Origin: Peribacillus frigoritolerans
Lineage (GTDB): Bacteria; Bacillota; Bacilli; Bacillales; DSM-1321
Assembly: GCF_030676415.1 (NCBI RefSeq)
Contig: NZ_JAUUTW010000004.1
Span: 124,001-188,000 of the forward strand
Direction: 5' to 3'
Length of the DNA: 64,000 nucleotides
The notes below the pieces were generated by a model. That model was not told the origin of the DNA. It did no database searches and worked only from the letters and a program-made list of their open reading frames with translations. Shown here piece by piece: positions 19,394 through 28,404 of the stretch (positions are counted from its first letter, which is position 1; every line of letters starts with the position of its first letter). The position numbers and the translations under genes are program-made.

Positions 19394-21445
19394 TCAGTCC
19401 AGCTTTTCTCCAGTAAATACTCCCGTTCCCTCTAAATAGTTCCGTAACGGTGCATACTCCGGGGAATGCCAAAAGCTTTGGGAGGCAATCAATTTTGCAG
19501 CATCTGTCCTTGCCACTTCCAGGGTCCTGTAATCATGGACCATGTCGGCTACCTTGAACTCGGGAAGGCCGCTCTGTTTTTTACCGAAGAAGTCCCCGGG
19601 GCCACGAAGTTCCAAATCTTTTTCAGAAAGGGCAAAACCATCGTTTGTCTCGGTCATGATTTTCATCCGTTCTTTGCCGACTTCCGTTTTCGGATCAGCC
19701 AGCAGGATGCAAAAGGACTGATCACTCCCCCGTCCAACCCTTCCGCGTAGCTGATGCAACTGTGAAAGCCCAAAGCGCTCCGCATCATAAATAACCATCA
19801 CCGTTGCATTTGGAACATTCACCCCAACCTCGACAACCGTCGTGGAAACAAGGATTTGTGCTTCATTGGCACTAAACTGCTGCATCACTTCTTCTTTTTC
19901 ATCCGCGGGCAGCCGTCCATGCATAAGACCCACTTTGTACCTGTTCGCAAAGTATTGTGTCAGCATTGCATGAACATCAAGAACATTCTGTAAAGAATCG
20001 AGTTTCTCCGACTCCTCAATCAATGGACAGATGACGTAAGCCTGTCTCCCTTTCTTTAGTTCCTTTTCGACAAAGGTTAAGATCCGATCAAGCATTTGGT
20101 GTTTCGCCCAATAGGTTTCTATCGCTTTACGCCCGGCAGGCATTTCATCGATAGTTGAGACGTCCATTTCCCCAAACACTGTAATTGCGAGCGTTCGCGG
20201 AATCGGTGTAGCCGTCATGAAAAGCACATCTGGATTTGTACCTTTTTCACGAAGGATGCGGCGCTGCTCCACTCCGAAACGATGTTGTTCATCCGTTATG
20301 ACAAGACCTAGGTTCCTAAAATTCACTTCATCCTGTATCAATGCATGGGTTCCTATCAAAAGATCTAGCTCCCCGGATTCCAGCATTTGCAATAGTTCCT
20401 TGCGCTTTTTGCCTTTTACCGAACTTGTCAACAATGCGACCTTTACACCACTCGGTTCCAACATCGCCTTCAGGGATTGTGTATGCTGCTCAGCCAAGAT
20501 TTCCGTCGGGACCATAAGTGCACCTTGGAAACCTGCTGTAATCGTCGCCTTCAGGCATATGGCGGCAACCACCGTTTTTCCAGATCCGACATCCCCTTGA
20601 AGTAGACGATTCATCCTGTAGGGAGATTTCATGTCATTCATTATTTCCTCGACTACCCTATTCTGAGCGTTCGTCAAAGGAAAAGGGAGAGTTCCAACAA
20701 AGGCTTCCAGCTGCTCCATGTCAAACTCCTGTCCTATTCCTTTTGACTGCTCTCGCTGCACTTTACGAAGTGCCTGCATTTTAAGTTGAAACAATAAAAA
20801 TTCTTCATACACAAAACGGCGTCGAGCCTTTTTCACCTCATTGGCCGATTGAGGGAAATGCATGGTACGAAGTGCATCGTTACGCGGCATCAGTTTGTAT
20901 GCCGCCAATAATTGCGGGGGCAGATTTTCTTCTATCATTGTCCCATATTCAGAAAATGCATTGGAGATAAAGCGGCGGAGCCCTTTGACAGTAATGCTGC
21001 CCTTCACTGAGTACACCGGTTCGAACTCTTTCTCCCGGCTACGATCACCAACGTGGCATTCCGAGCCTGTAATGGTTTGGCGATGACGATCCCACTTTCC
21101 TGTTACCGTTACGGTTTCGCCTATCGTAAGCTTGGGCTTCAGATATGGCTGGTTAAAAAAAATGACATTTATTAAATATCTCCCAGTCAATACTTTAATC
21201 GTAAGCCTGGATTTTTTCTTTCCGAAGTACCCTAATGTGGGCACCGTATGAACCTTGCCTTCTATGGTAACCCGCTCATCATGCTCGACCGTTTCTAAAT
21301 CCCTCAATCGGTAATCTTCATAGCGATATGGGAGGTGCTCAAGGAGATCCGCGACGGTATGGATCTCCATTTCCCCCAAAGTTGCTGCCGTTTCGGCCCC
21401 AATGCCTTTTACTGCTGTTATGGGTTCCCGTAAAGTCGAGTTCAC
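19394..21445 (-). CDS. recG: ATP-dependent DNA helicase RecG
   Basis: RecG remodels stalled forks and branch-migrates Holliday junctions. The 683-residue protein has an N-terminal wedge/OB domain (about residues 1-170), Walker [12 protein letters not shown], the DEQH Walker B box ([14 protein letters not shown]), MTATPIPRT and the C-terminal helicase motifs ([23 protein letters not shown]). Its ATG overlaps the sdaAA stop as ATGA. Confidence 0.97.
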   Translation of the reverse strand: MNSTLREPITAVKGIGAETAATLGEMEIHTVADLLEHLPYRYEDYRLRDLETVEHDERVTIEGKVHTVPTLGYFGKKKSRLTIKVLTGRYLINVIFFNQPYLKPKLTIGETVTVTGKWDRHRQTITGSECHVGDRSREKEFEPVYSVKGSITVKGLRRFISNAFSEYGTMIEENLPPQLLAAYKLMPRNDALRTMHFPQSANEVKKARRRFVYEEFLLFQLKMQALRKVQREQSKGIGQEFDMEQLEAFVGTLPFPLTNAQNRVVEEIMNDMKSPYRMNRLLQGDVGSGKTVVAAICLKATITAGFQGALMVPTEILAEQHTQSLKAMLEPSGVKVALLTSSVKGKKRKELLQMLESGELDLLIGTHALIQDEVNFRNLGLVITDEQHRFGVEQRRILREKGTNPDVLFMTATPIPRTLAITVFGEMDVSTIDEMPAGRKAIETYWAKHQMLDRILTFVEKELKKGRQAYVICPLIEESEKLDSLQNVLDVHAMLTQYFANRYKVGLMHGRLPADEKEEVMQQFSANEAQILVSTTVVEVGVNVPNATVMVIYDAERFGLSQLHQLRGRVGRGSDQSFCILLADPKTEVGKERMKIMTETNDGFALSEKDLELRGPGDFFGKKQSGLPEFKVADMVHDYRTLEVARTDAAKLIASQSFWHSPEYAPLRNYLEGTGVFTGEKLD

Positions 21446-22326
21446 TTCTTATTCAGCGGTAAGCCAAAGATTTTCGCTTCCAACTCCCGCCCAGTCGGTG
21501 TAGCCGCTAAACCTCCTTGTGCAGTTTCCCTAAGAGCCGATGGCATCGTTTGCCCGATTTTGTACATCGCATCAATCACTTCATCACACGGTATGCGGCT
21601 TGTAATCCCCGCTAACGCCATATCTGCGGCAACCATAGCATTGGCTGCACCCATGGCATTACGCTTCACACAAGGCACCTCCACAAGCCCAGCAACAGGG
21701 TCACACACAAGACCAAGCATGTTCTTTAATGTGATTGCCATCGCTTCTGCACTTTGTGCCGGTGTCCCTCCTGCCATTTCAACGATGGCTGCCGCTGCCA
21801 TACCCGAAGCGGAACCGACCTCCGCCTGACAGCCCCCTGCGGCTCCAGAGATCGAAGCATTATTCGCTACTACAAAACCAAACGCCCCTGCTGTAAATAG
21901 GAACTCAATTTTCTGTTCGCGATTCGGTTTTAACTTATTTTGCAAAGCAAAAAGGGTTCCAGGCACAACACCAGCTGATCCGGCAGTCGGTGTCGCACAA
22001 ATCGTTCCCATGGCTGCATTCACTTCGTTTGTTGCAACGGCTTTGCTTACCGCATCCAACAGCAGTTCACCGGATAAGGAATTACCGGATTCAATGTAAT
22101 TCTGAAGAAGGACTGCATCCCCTCCCGTCAGGCCGGAAACGGACCGTACACCTTGAAGTCCTTTTTCAACTGCCTGTTCCATTACATCCAGGTTGACTCC
22201 CATCTGGCGGATGATTTCTTCACGGCTTTTTCCCGTTACTTCCATTTCCTGCTCTATCATCAGCGCTGAAATTTTTTTCTGCTTTGATTCAGCTAATTCT
22301 ACTAATTCCGCTACATTTCGAAACAT
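21442..22326 (-). CDS. sdaAA: L-serine dehydratase, alpha subunit
   Basis: With SdaAB it forms the [4Fe-4S] L-serine dehydratase that converts serine to pyruvate and ammonia. The 294-residue catalytic subunit has conserved cysteines in TICATPTAGSAG, LVCDPVAGLVEVPC and GGCQAEVGSASGMAA that ligate the cluster. It follows sdaAB by 37 bases and is coupled to recG. Confidence 0.96.
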   Translation of the reverse strand: MFRNVAELVELAESKQKKISALMIEQEMEVTGKSREEIIRQMGVNLDVMEQAVEKGLQGVRSVSGLTGGDAVLLQNYIESGNSLSGELLLDAVSKAVATNEVNAAMGTICATPTAGSAGVVPGTLFALQNKLKPNREQKIEFLFTAGAFGFVVANNASISGAAGGCQAEVGSASGMAAAAIVEMAGGTPAQSAEAMAITLKNMLGLVCDPVAGLVEVPCVKRNAMGAANAMVAADMALAGITSRIPCDEVIDAMYKIGQTMPSALRETAQGGLAATPTGRELEAKIFGLPLNKK

Positions 22327-22363
22327 GATTTCTTCTCCTTCCTAAGTGGAAACGATTGCCTTA

Positions 22364-23026
22364 TCAATCCACAATCCTTGCTACTTGAGTGATGTTGGGT
22401 AGTGCTGTAATTTCAGCGATGACATCATCCTCCAGGTTATGGTCCACTTCAATCGTCATCAAGGCCATCTTCCCTTTCTCTTTTCGGGAGACTTCCATCT
22501 GGCCAATATTGATTTGATGCTTGGCTAATATGTTTGAAACATTGGCAATGGCACCAAATCGATCATCATGAACGACGAGTATGGCAGGGTTGTGCCCGGA
22601 GAGCCTCAATTTAAACCCGTTCAGTTCGACGATTTCGATTTTCCCCCCGCCAATCGATATTCCGACAAGTTCCAGTTCACCATCATCATCACCTACTGTT
22701 ATTTTTGCTGTATTGGGATGTTCAGGTACTGCTTCTTCTTCTCGAAAAGTGATTTTCATTTTCTTTTTGCGGGCTATTTCCAGCGATTCTTTGATTCTCT
22801 CATCAAATGTATCAAAATCAAGTAAGCCTCCTACAATGGCTACATCCGTTCCATGGCCTTTATAGGTTTTAGCAAACGATCCGTAAAAAGAAATATGGGC
22901 CCATTTTGGTTCCCGGTCGAATAAATTCCTGGCAACCCTACCGATCCTTGCAGCTCCTGCTGTATGGGAACTAGAGGGGCCGATCATAACAGGACCAATT
23001 ATATCGAATACACTTCTAAATTTCAT
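22364..23026 (-). CDS. sdaAB: L-serine dehydratase, beta subunit
   Basis: The 220-residue subunit has the N-terminal serine dehydratase beta domain (FDIIGPVMIGPSSSHTAGA near residues 8-26) and a C-terminal ACT domain (ILVVHDDRFGAIANVSNIL, about residues 148-220) for serine sensing. AGGAGGAGC precedes ATG 23026. It opens the sdaAB-sdaAA-recG unit. Confidence 0.96.
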   Translation of the reverse strand: MKFRSVFDIIGPVMIGPSSSHTAGAARIGRVARNLFDREPKWAHISFYGSFAKTYKGHGTDVAIVGGLLDFDTFDERIKESLEIARKKKMKITFREEEAVPEHPNTAKITVGDDDGELELVGISIGGGKIEIVELNGFKLRLSGHNPAILVVHDDRFGAIANVSNILAKHQINIGQMEVSRKEKGKMALMTIEVDHNLEDDVIAEITALPNITQVARIVD

Positions 23027-23056
23027 GATTTGCTCCTCCTTCTATACACTGGGAGT

Positions 23057-23086
23057 TAGTTTAATAATAAAGCCTGATATATTGTA
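23057..23086 (-). promoter_or_regulatory. Candidate promoter of sdaAB-sdaAA-recG
   Basis: TTGTAA and TATTAT lie 18 bases apart on the minus strand, about 35 bases upstream of the sdaAB start and downstream of the fakA terminator. The -35 lies within a small palindrome (GTAATTGTAATTAC). Coordinates are good to a few bases. Confidence 0.4.
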
Positions 23087-23119
23087 ATTACAATTACGCT
23101 GTCCGTAATCCTTCTTTTC

Positions 23120-23160
23120 AAAAAAATAAAACTGCATAGCCTAATGACATATGCAGTTTA
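23120..23160 (-). terminator. Intrinsic terminator after fakA
   Basis: AACTGCATA pairs with TATGCAGTT around a short loop and is followed by TTATTTTTTT on the minus strand, about 70 bases after the fakA stop. Confidence 0.8.
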
Positions 23161-23229
23161 TTGCCTTTTATTTTTTTCGGGATCCTCCAAACATTGTGAT
23201 GAATAAGTCTCCCTTATCTGGTTCTCTAC

Positions 23230-24900
23230 TTATTCAATTGAAAAAATAAAAGAATATAAAGGTTGTTTCCCATTATGGACTTCAACTTCAACATCTTCGA
23301 AATTCTCATTACAAAACGCAACAAGACTTTCGACATCTTCAGCAGTGGTATCTTCTCCATATAAAATGGTAAGGATTTCTGAATCTTCGTCAATCATATT
23401 GGAGAGAAGATCTTTTGCCGCTTGAGTCATGTCTTTATCCTTCACTTTGATGGTGCCTTCAGCAATTCCCATGAAGTCCCCGGTCTCGATTGCAAGACCA
23501 TCAATGTTGGTATCCCGGACAGCATAAGTAATCTGGCCCGTTTTCACATGCGAAAGGGCTTCGTTCATCGCTTTTTTATTCTCTTCGGCATCAAGTGAAG
23601 GGTTGAAAGCCAACAATGCAGCCATTCCTTGTGGTACTGTTTTCGTTGGAATTACAGTCACATGATCCCCAAGTACATCCGCAGCCTGATTGGCCGCCAT
23701 GATGATATTTTTATTGTTAGGCAAGATGATCACATGATCTGCATATGCCTCTTCGACAGCTTTAACGATATCTTCCGTGCTAGGATTCATCGTTTGTCCG
23801 CCTTCGATGACGGACTTAGCGCCGATGCTTTTGAATAATTCGCTGATGCCAGCGCCCATCGCCACTGACACTACAGCGTACTTCTCTTTGGTGGACGGTT
23901 TAGTTTGAAGGGGTGTATTCGTCTCACCTACAATCGCAGTATGCTGTTCACGCATATTGTCAATTTTCATTTTTATTAAACTACCATATTGCTGTCCATA
24001 ATTCAGGCACATGCCAGGCTGTTCAGAGTGAATATGTACTTTGACAACTTCATCATCTGAGATGACTAATAAAGAATCTCCGTATTCACTTAAATCATTT
24101 CTGAATTTTTCTTCATCAAATGATTTATTGGCAAGTTTTTCACTTTCCAAGCGGACCATGAATTCCGTGCAGTAGCCATATACGATATCTTCCGTGTTCA
24201 TATGCCCTTGTACATTCATGTGATGTTCGGCACTGATCATGTCATCCATGCTTGGGCCATTTGCAGATCGGACTGGAAGGGCTTCACCTTTCAGCTCAGC
24301 AAGGAAACCTTCATAAACAAACACCAACCCTTGCCCGCCGCTATCAACGACTCCCACTTCTTTTAAGACTGGAAGAAGATCCGGTGTGCGTTTTAATGAA
24401 GCATTGGCCTCCGTAACGATTTCTTCCATTACCTGAATAAGGTCTATATGCTTTGCTGCTGATGAAACCGCTTGCTTGGCTGCATCTTTTGCAACCGTTA
24501 AAATGGTTCCTTCAACAGGTTTCATAACAGCTTTATAAGCTGTCTGTACCCCTGCTTCAAAAGCTTGGGCAAATTCTTCACTATTGATTTCCGATTTATG
24601 TTCAATCGCTTTAGCAAAACCGCGGAACAGTTGCGAAAGGATAACTCCCGAATTGCCACGTGCGCCCATCAGCAGTCCTCTTGAAAGGGACGTGCCCACT
24701 TTCCCGATGTGTTCCTGGACGTTATTTTGCACTTCCTTCGCTCCCGAAGTCATCGATAAATTCATATTCGTTCCTGTATCTCCATCTGGAACAGGGAAAA
24801 CATTCAACGCATCAACCATTTGGGCATTAGCCGCTAAATGGTTGGCACCTTGAATGATCATTTCTGCAAAGCGCTTTCCGTTTAAACTTGTAATTGACAC
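23230..24900 (-). CDS. fakA: Fatty acid kinase FakA (YloV)
   Basis: FakA phosphorylates exogenous fatty acids carried by FakB proteins, giving acyl-phosphate for PlsX/PlsY. The 556-residue protein has an N-terminal DhaL-type nucleotide domain with VPDGDTGTNMNLSMTSG (about residues 38-54) and GARGNSGVILSQ, a middle domain, and a C-terminal DegV-like domain. It starts 18 bases after yloU, the conserved pair in Bacillaceae. Older annotations call it a DAK2 or YloV protein. Confidence 0.95.
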   Translation of the reverse strand: MSITSLNGKRFAEMIIQGANHLAANAQMVDALNVFPVPDGDTGTNMNLSMTSGAKEVQNNVQEHIGKVGTSLSRGLLMGARGNSGVILSQLFRGFAKAIEHKSEINSEEFAQAFEAGVQTAYKAVMKPVEGTILTVAKDAAKQAVSSAAKHIDLIQVMEEIVTEANASLKRTPDLLPVLKEVGVVDSGGQGLVFVYEGFLAELKGEALPVRSANGPSMDDMISAEHHMNVQGHMNTEDIVYGYCTEFMVRLESEKLANKSFDEEKFRNDLSEYGDSLLVISDDEVVKVHIHSEQPGMCLNYGQQYGSLIKMKIDNMREQHTAIVGETNTPLQTKPSTKEKYAVVSVAMGAGISELFKSIGAKSVIEGGQTMNPSTEDIVKAVEEAYADHVIILPNNKNIIMAANQAADVLGDHVTVIPTKTVPQGMAALLAFNPSLDAEENKKAMNEALSHVKTGQITYAVRDTNIDGLAIETGDFMGIAEGTIKVKDKDMTQAAKDLLSNMIDEDSEILTILYGEDTTAEDVESLVAFCNENFEDVEVEVHNGKQPLYSFIFSIE

Positions 24901-24918
24901 AAAACTTTCCTCCTATAC

Positions 24919-25281
24919 TTAAGGGTTCGTCACACGAACTCCCTGTACAAAAATATTAACGGAATCAACAGCTAATCCTACAGTTTTGTCCAGAGTGTAC
25001 TTTACCTTTGATTGCACATTATGTGCAACTTCCGAGATTTTCGTTCCATAACTTACGATAATATACATATCGATATGAACTTCTTCCTCTTCTTGACGGA
25101 CAATTACACCCTTAGTAAAGTTTTCTTTTCTTAAAATTTCGGCAATGCCGTCTTTAAATTGTTTTTTGGAAGCCATTCCTATAATTCCGTAGCAATCCAC
25201 GGCTGCACCGCCTGCTACAGTAGCGATAACATCATTAGAGATATCAATTTGTCCATACTTCGTTTGTAATTCGATAGACAT
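24919..25281 (-). CDS. yloU: Asp23/Gls24 family envelope stress response protein YloU
   Basis: The 120-residue protein is an Asp23-domain protein (KYGQIDISNDVIATVAGGAA, then VDMYIIVSYGTKI-type strands). Members sit at the membrane and relate to cell-envelope homeostasis; the precise role of YloU is not known to me. ATG 25281 follows TGGGAGGG; the longer frame from 25320 includes that site. It is the first gene of the yloU-fakA unit. Confidence 0.93.
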   Translation of the reverse strand: MSIELQTKYGQIDISNDVIATVAGGAAVDCYGIIGMASKKQFKDGIAEILRKENFTKGVIVRQEEEEVHIDMYIIVSYGTKISEVAHNVQSKVKYTLDKTVGLAVDSVNIFVQGVRVTNP

Positions 25282-25364
25282 TTTCTTTTCCCTCCCAAAA
25301 ATCAAATCAACTAAAGACATTTTACTATAATGTCTATGGTTTTAAAAGTAAATGTCTTACGGTT

Positions 25365-25399
25365 CTATATATAATTCAATTTTGAAGTATGTATGTCAA
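25365..25399 (-). promoter_or_regulatory. Candidate promoter of yloU-fakA
   Basis: TTGACA at 25394-25399 on the minus strand is followed after 17-20 bases by AATTATATATA, which offers several -10 registers. It lies about 85 bases upstream of yloU in the divergent region shared with rpmB. Confidence 0.5.
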
Positions 25400-25533
25400 G
25401 GTTTTTTTCTTGAAAGTAATTAACTGAAGTATTGCATTCTAACGGTAGGTATGATAAATTATTAAAGTATTTTACAAAGACTTAAGACGACTGCGAAAAA
25501 CTTAAGCTTGTTGTAGTTAGGAGGGAATTTAAC

Positions 25534-25722
25534 ATGGCACGTAAATGTGTAATCACTGGAAGAAGAACTCGTTCTGGTAACAGCCGCTCTCACGCAATGA
25601 ACGCTAGCAAGCGTACATGGGGCGCTAACCTTCAAAAAGTACGTATTTTAGTTGACGGTAAACCTAAACGTGTATACGTTTCTGCAAGAGCTCTTAAATC
25701 GGGCAAAGTAGAACGCGTATAA
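25534..25722 (+). CDS. rpmB: 50S ribosomal protein L28
   Basis: This 62-residue basic protein is L28. It begins [16 protein letters not shown], contains [18 protein letters not shown] and ends KSGKVERV. An AGGAGGG site lies before the ATG. It is one of two plus-strand genes and is transcribed divergently from yloU and convergently toward spoVM. There are no CXXC zinc motifs beyond Cys5, so it is the zinc-free form. Confidence 0.98.
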   Translation: MARKCVITGRRTRSGNSRSHAMNASKRTWGANLQKVRILVDGKPKRVYVSARALKSGKVERV

Positions 25723-25728
25723 TGTTAC

Positions 25729-25752
25729 GGCATCCTCTTAGGATGCCTTTTT
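25729..25752 (+). terminator. Intrinsic terminator after rpmB
   Basis: A GGCATCC/GGATGCC stem with a five-base loop followed by TTTTT, six bases after the rpmB stop. Confidence 0.9.
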
Positions 25753-25867
25753 ACTTGTAATGGCCGGTATTTAATGGGGATGGTTTTAATTCGTTGATCA
25801 TGACTAGTCTGCATCAAGAAAGGAAGCCTTCACCCATTAATGGATGGCCGCCCCTTTCATTTTCCCG

Positions 25868-25900
25868 AAAAATAACACCTCCCTATATTCGAGAGGTGTC
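25868..25900 (-). terminator. Intrinsic terminator after spoVM
   Basis: ACACCTC/GAGGTGT stem (25875-25881 with 25893-25899) followed by TATTTTTC on the minus strand, 14 bases after the spoVM stop. Confidence 0.8.
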
Positions 25901-25913
25901 ATGGAGATAAGTA

Positions 25914-25994
25914 TCAGCCTTTTTTAAACGCTCCGAGCATAGCCCTTACCAAACTGCCCAGAACTTTTGGCAATTTAATCGTATAAAATTTCAT
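25914..25994 (-). CDS. spoVM: Stage V sporulation protein M (26 residues)
   Basis: SpoVM is an amphipathic-helix peptide that recognises the convex forespore membrane and anchors SpoIVA to start spore coat assembly. The 26-codon frame starts MKFYTIKLPK, with the critical Pro9 in place, and continues LVRAMLGAFKK; this matches the B. subtilis peptide closely in sequence and exactly in length. An AGAGGAGG site precedes two tandem ATGs; the second (25994) gives the family N-terminus, and the first (25997) would add one Met. The position between thiN and rpmB is the conserved one. I could not pick a clear SigE promoter in the 120 bases upstream. Confidence 0.95.
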   Translation of the reverse strand: MKFYTIKLPKVLGSLVRAMLGAFKKG

Positions 25995-26115
25995 CATGCC
26001 CCTCCTCTTTGCATCCCACAAATAAGATGAAGTGGAATTTTTCTATTACAACATAAGCTTTTAAGCGGATATAGGATGATCGTAATTATATCCGAATCTG
26101 CCCTAAGCATGAATT

Positions 26116-26769
26116 TTAATCACTGCTTCTTATCACCATTAATATGCCTTTCTCAAATGAAACATTCCCAGATTCGGAAATTAGTTCATTGCTGATGCAA
26201 AGCGTCGAACCTATTTCCAAGCTTGCATCATTCAGTGGGTATTTGAAACCCGAAAGTGTAATGCCGGTGACTTCCGCCGTTACAGGGAGCAATGACAAGT
26301 ATTTCTTATCATCCAAAGCAGTGACCTCATATGAACCCGCTGTCTTTACTGTGAATATATTTTGCTGATCGACTATGTATATATCTGTATCGCCATGATA
26401 TGGGAGGACACTTTCTTTTTGGAGCAGCTGGATATTTCCAAGAAAGTGGTCCATTCTCCCCCCTGTAGCGCCCAGAATGTGAATTTCACTTGGCTTTTGA
26501 CTTATTGCCCATTTAAATGCAATTTCTAAATCCGTTTCATCCTTTTCCGAAGAATATAGATTGATTTGTTCCAGCCTTTGCTCAATCTTCTTGTATTCAC
26601 CTTCCGAAACTGAATCAAAATCCCCAAAACCGCACTTAGGTTCGATACCTTCTTCAAGCAAGGACCATACTCCCCTATCAACCCCAACCCAAAGATCAGT
26701 CTTCTCCTTATACCATGTCAGATCCGGCCAAAGACATTCAGGACCTCCAGCCATTATGCTAATAATCAT
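26116..26769 (-). CDS. thiN: Thiamine pyrophosphokinase
   Basis: ThiN (YloS) transfers pyrophosphate from ATP to thiamine to make thiamine pyrophosphate directly. The 217-residue protein has GVDRGVWSLLEEGIEP and CGFGDFDSV near residues 34-55, SEKDETDLEIAFKWA and the GATGGRMDH box near residues 100-110, which define the family. It is separated from rpe by a terminator and precedes spoVM. Confidence 0.94.
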   Translation of the reverse strand: MIISIMAGGPECLWPDLTWYKEKTDLWVGVDRGVWSLLEEGIEPKCGFGDFDSVSEGEYKKIEQRLEQINLYSSEKDETDLEIAFKWAISQKPSEIHILGATGGRMDHFLGNIQLLQKESVLPYHGDTDIYIVDQQNIFTVKTAGSYEVTALDDKKYLSLLPVTAEVTGITLSGFKYPLNDASLEIGSTLCISNELISESGNVSFEKGILMVIRSSD

Positions 26770-26803
26770 CTAAATCATCCTTTTCTATATATATTCAATT
26801 GAT

Positions 26804-26846
26804 AAAAAAAGCCGATCACCATCATACGAATATGATAGTGTCGGCT
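26804..26846 (-). terminator. Intrinsic terminator after rpe
   Basis: AAGCCGA and an inner CTATCATA stem pair with TATGATGG and TCGGCTT, followed by TTTTTATC on the minus strand. It lies just past the rpe stop and ends the long upstream operon. Confidence 0.85.
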
Positions 26847-26850
26847 TATA

Positions 26851-27498
26851 TCACTTTCCCCGGATCTTTTGAATCGCTGCGTGTCGATCTTCTTGATTAT
26901 ATATTGCCGAGCCGGCCACTAGGACTGTCGCCCCTTGTTCAATACATAGTTTAGCCGTTTCTTCATTTACTCCACCATCAATCTCTATTTCCAAATTTTG
27001 ATTATACATTCCTGCCATCGCCTTCACTTCGGCAATTTTGGGCAGTACGGATTTAATGAACTTTTGCCCGCCAAAACCCGGATTAACCGTCATCAGCAAT
27101 ACCATGTCAATATCTTCGATTATAGGTTGGATCAAGGAAGCTGGAGTAGCTGGATTAAGCACCACGCCTGCCTTTACACCAAAAGATTTAATCAATTGGA
27201 TCGTCCGATGCAAATGAGTGCACGCCTCTACATGTACAGTTATATAATCGGCTCCCGCTTTCGCAAAGGCCTCGATATAACGATCGGGTTGTTCGATCAT
27301 TAAATGAACATCAAGCGGAAGCTTTGTCACCGGTCGGATAGCATCAACAATTAGTGAGCCTATCGTTATATTCGGCACGAAATGCCCATCCATGACATCT
27401 ACATGGATTAAATCCGCTCCGCCCCTTTCCACATCAAGAATTTCTTCTCCCAATTTTGCAAAGTCAGCTGATAAAATGGATGGTGCGATTTTAACCAT
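26851..27498 (-). CDS. rpe: Ribulose-phosphate 3-epimerase
   Basis: Rpe interconverts ribulose 5-phosphate and xylulose 5-phosphate in the pentose phosphate pathway. The 215-residue TIM barrel starts APSILSADFAKLGEE, carries HVDVMDGHFVPNIT (metal-binding His and Asp), LDVHLMI, MTVNPGFGGQKFI and EIDGGVNEET. It starts one base after the rsgA stop. Confidence 0.97.
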   Translation of the reverse strand: MVKIAPSILSADFAKLGEEILDVERGGADLIHVDVMDGHFVPNITIGSLIVDAIRPVTKLPLDVHLMIEQPDRYIEAFAKAGADYITVHVEACTHLHRTIQLIKSFGVKAGVVLNPATPASLIQPIIEDIDMVLLMTVNPGFGGQKFIKSVLPKIAEVKAMAGMYNQNLEIEIDGGVNEETAKLCIEQGATVLVAGSAIYNQEDRHAAIQKIRGK

Positions 27499-27499
27499 T

Positions 27500-28381
27500 T
27501 TAATACCTCGGCTTTCTATCTCTGATTTCTTCTAAGAATTGCATATAATGCTCATATCGATAACGTGGAATTTCCCCGGCATCAACCGCTTCCTTCACTG
27601 CACACTTCGGTTCTTTATCGTGCAGACAGGCCCGGAATTTACAGTCTTCCCCATGCTTATGCATTTCCGGGAAGCAATAGGATAACCGTTCAGCTTCCAT
27701 TTCCATAAATTCAAGTGAACTGAACCCTGGAGTATCCGCGACAAGTCCAGAGCCAATATGAATCAATTCAACGTGGCGGGTGGTATGCTTCCCACGTCCC
27801 AGGTGTGAAGAAATATCATCCGTCTTTAAAGCCAATTCAGGATTGATTGCATTCAGCAAAGACGATTTCCCAACACCGGACTGACCGGCAAACACACTGG
27901 TTTTTCCTTCCAGGTAAGGCACTAGTTCTTCTATTCCTCCAGCGGTAACTGAAGATGTCTCCAGTACAGTATAGCCAAGTTTCTGATAGTCCTTGATATA
28001 CTGAGACAATTTCTTTTGGTTTTCAGCAGTAACCAAGTCAAGTTTCGTCACGACGATAATGGGTTCGATTTCGTTATCTTCGATCAGTACGAGAAATCGA
28101 TCAAGCAAGGCTGGACTGAAATCAGGTTCCACTGCCGAAAAGACAAGGATTGCCTGGTCTACATTCGAGATTTGCGGACGTATCAATTCATTCTTTCGCG
28201 GTTTTATTTCGGTCACGGTCCCGTCCGTTTTATTTTCCGCTTCAAAAACCACATAATCACCCACAAGTGGCGTTACCTTATTCTTCCTGAACAATCCCCG
28301 TCCGCGGCATTGATAGACCTCTTCACCATCATGGACATAATAAAATCCACTTAATGCTTTGATAATTTTTCCTTCGGGCAT
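27500..28381 (-). CDS. rsgA: Small ribosomal subunit biogenesis GTPase RsgA (YloQ/CpgA)
   Basis: RsgA is a circularly permuted GTPase that matures the decoding centre of the 30S subunit; in B. subtilis it is a PrkC substrate. The 293-residue protein has an N-terminal OB fold, TKLD (G4), then GQSGVGKSSLLNA (G1) and DTPGFSS (G3). The C-terminal zinc site is in CKFRACLHDKEPKCAV. ATG 28381 has AGGAG at seven bases; GTG 28387 opens the longer frame. It follows prkC by 23 bases. Confidence 0.96.
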   Translation of the reverse strand: MPEGKIIKALSGFYYVHDGEEVYQCRGRGLFRKNKVTPLVGDYVVFEAENKTDGTVTEIKPRKNELIRPQISNVDQAILVFSAVEPDFSPALLDRFLVLIEDNEIEPIIVVTKLDLVTAENQKKLSQYIKDYQKLGYTVLETSSVTAGGIEELVPYLEGKTSVFAGQSGVGKSSLLNAINPELALKTDDISSHLGRGKHTTRHVELIHIGSGLVADTPGFSSLEFMEMEAERLSYCFPEMHKHGEDCKFRACLHDKEPKCAVKEAVDAGEIPRYRYEHYMQFLEEIRDRKPRY

Positions 28382-28404
28382 AACCACACTCCTAATTATT
28401 AAAT

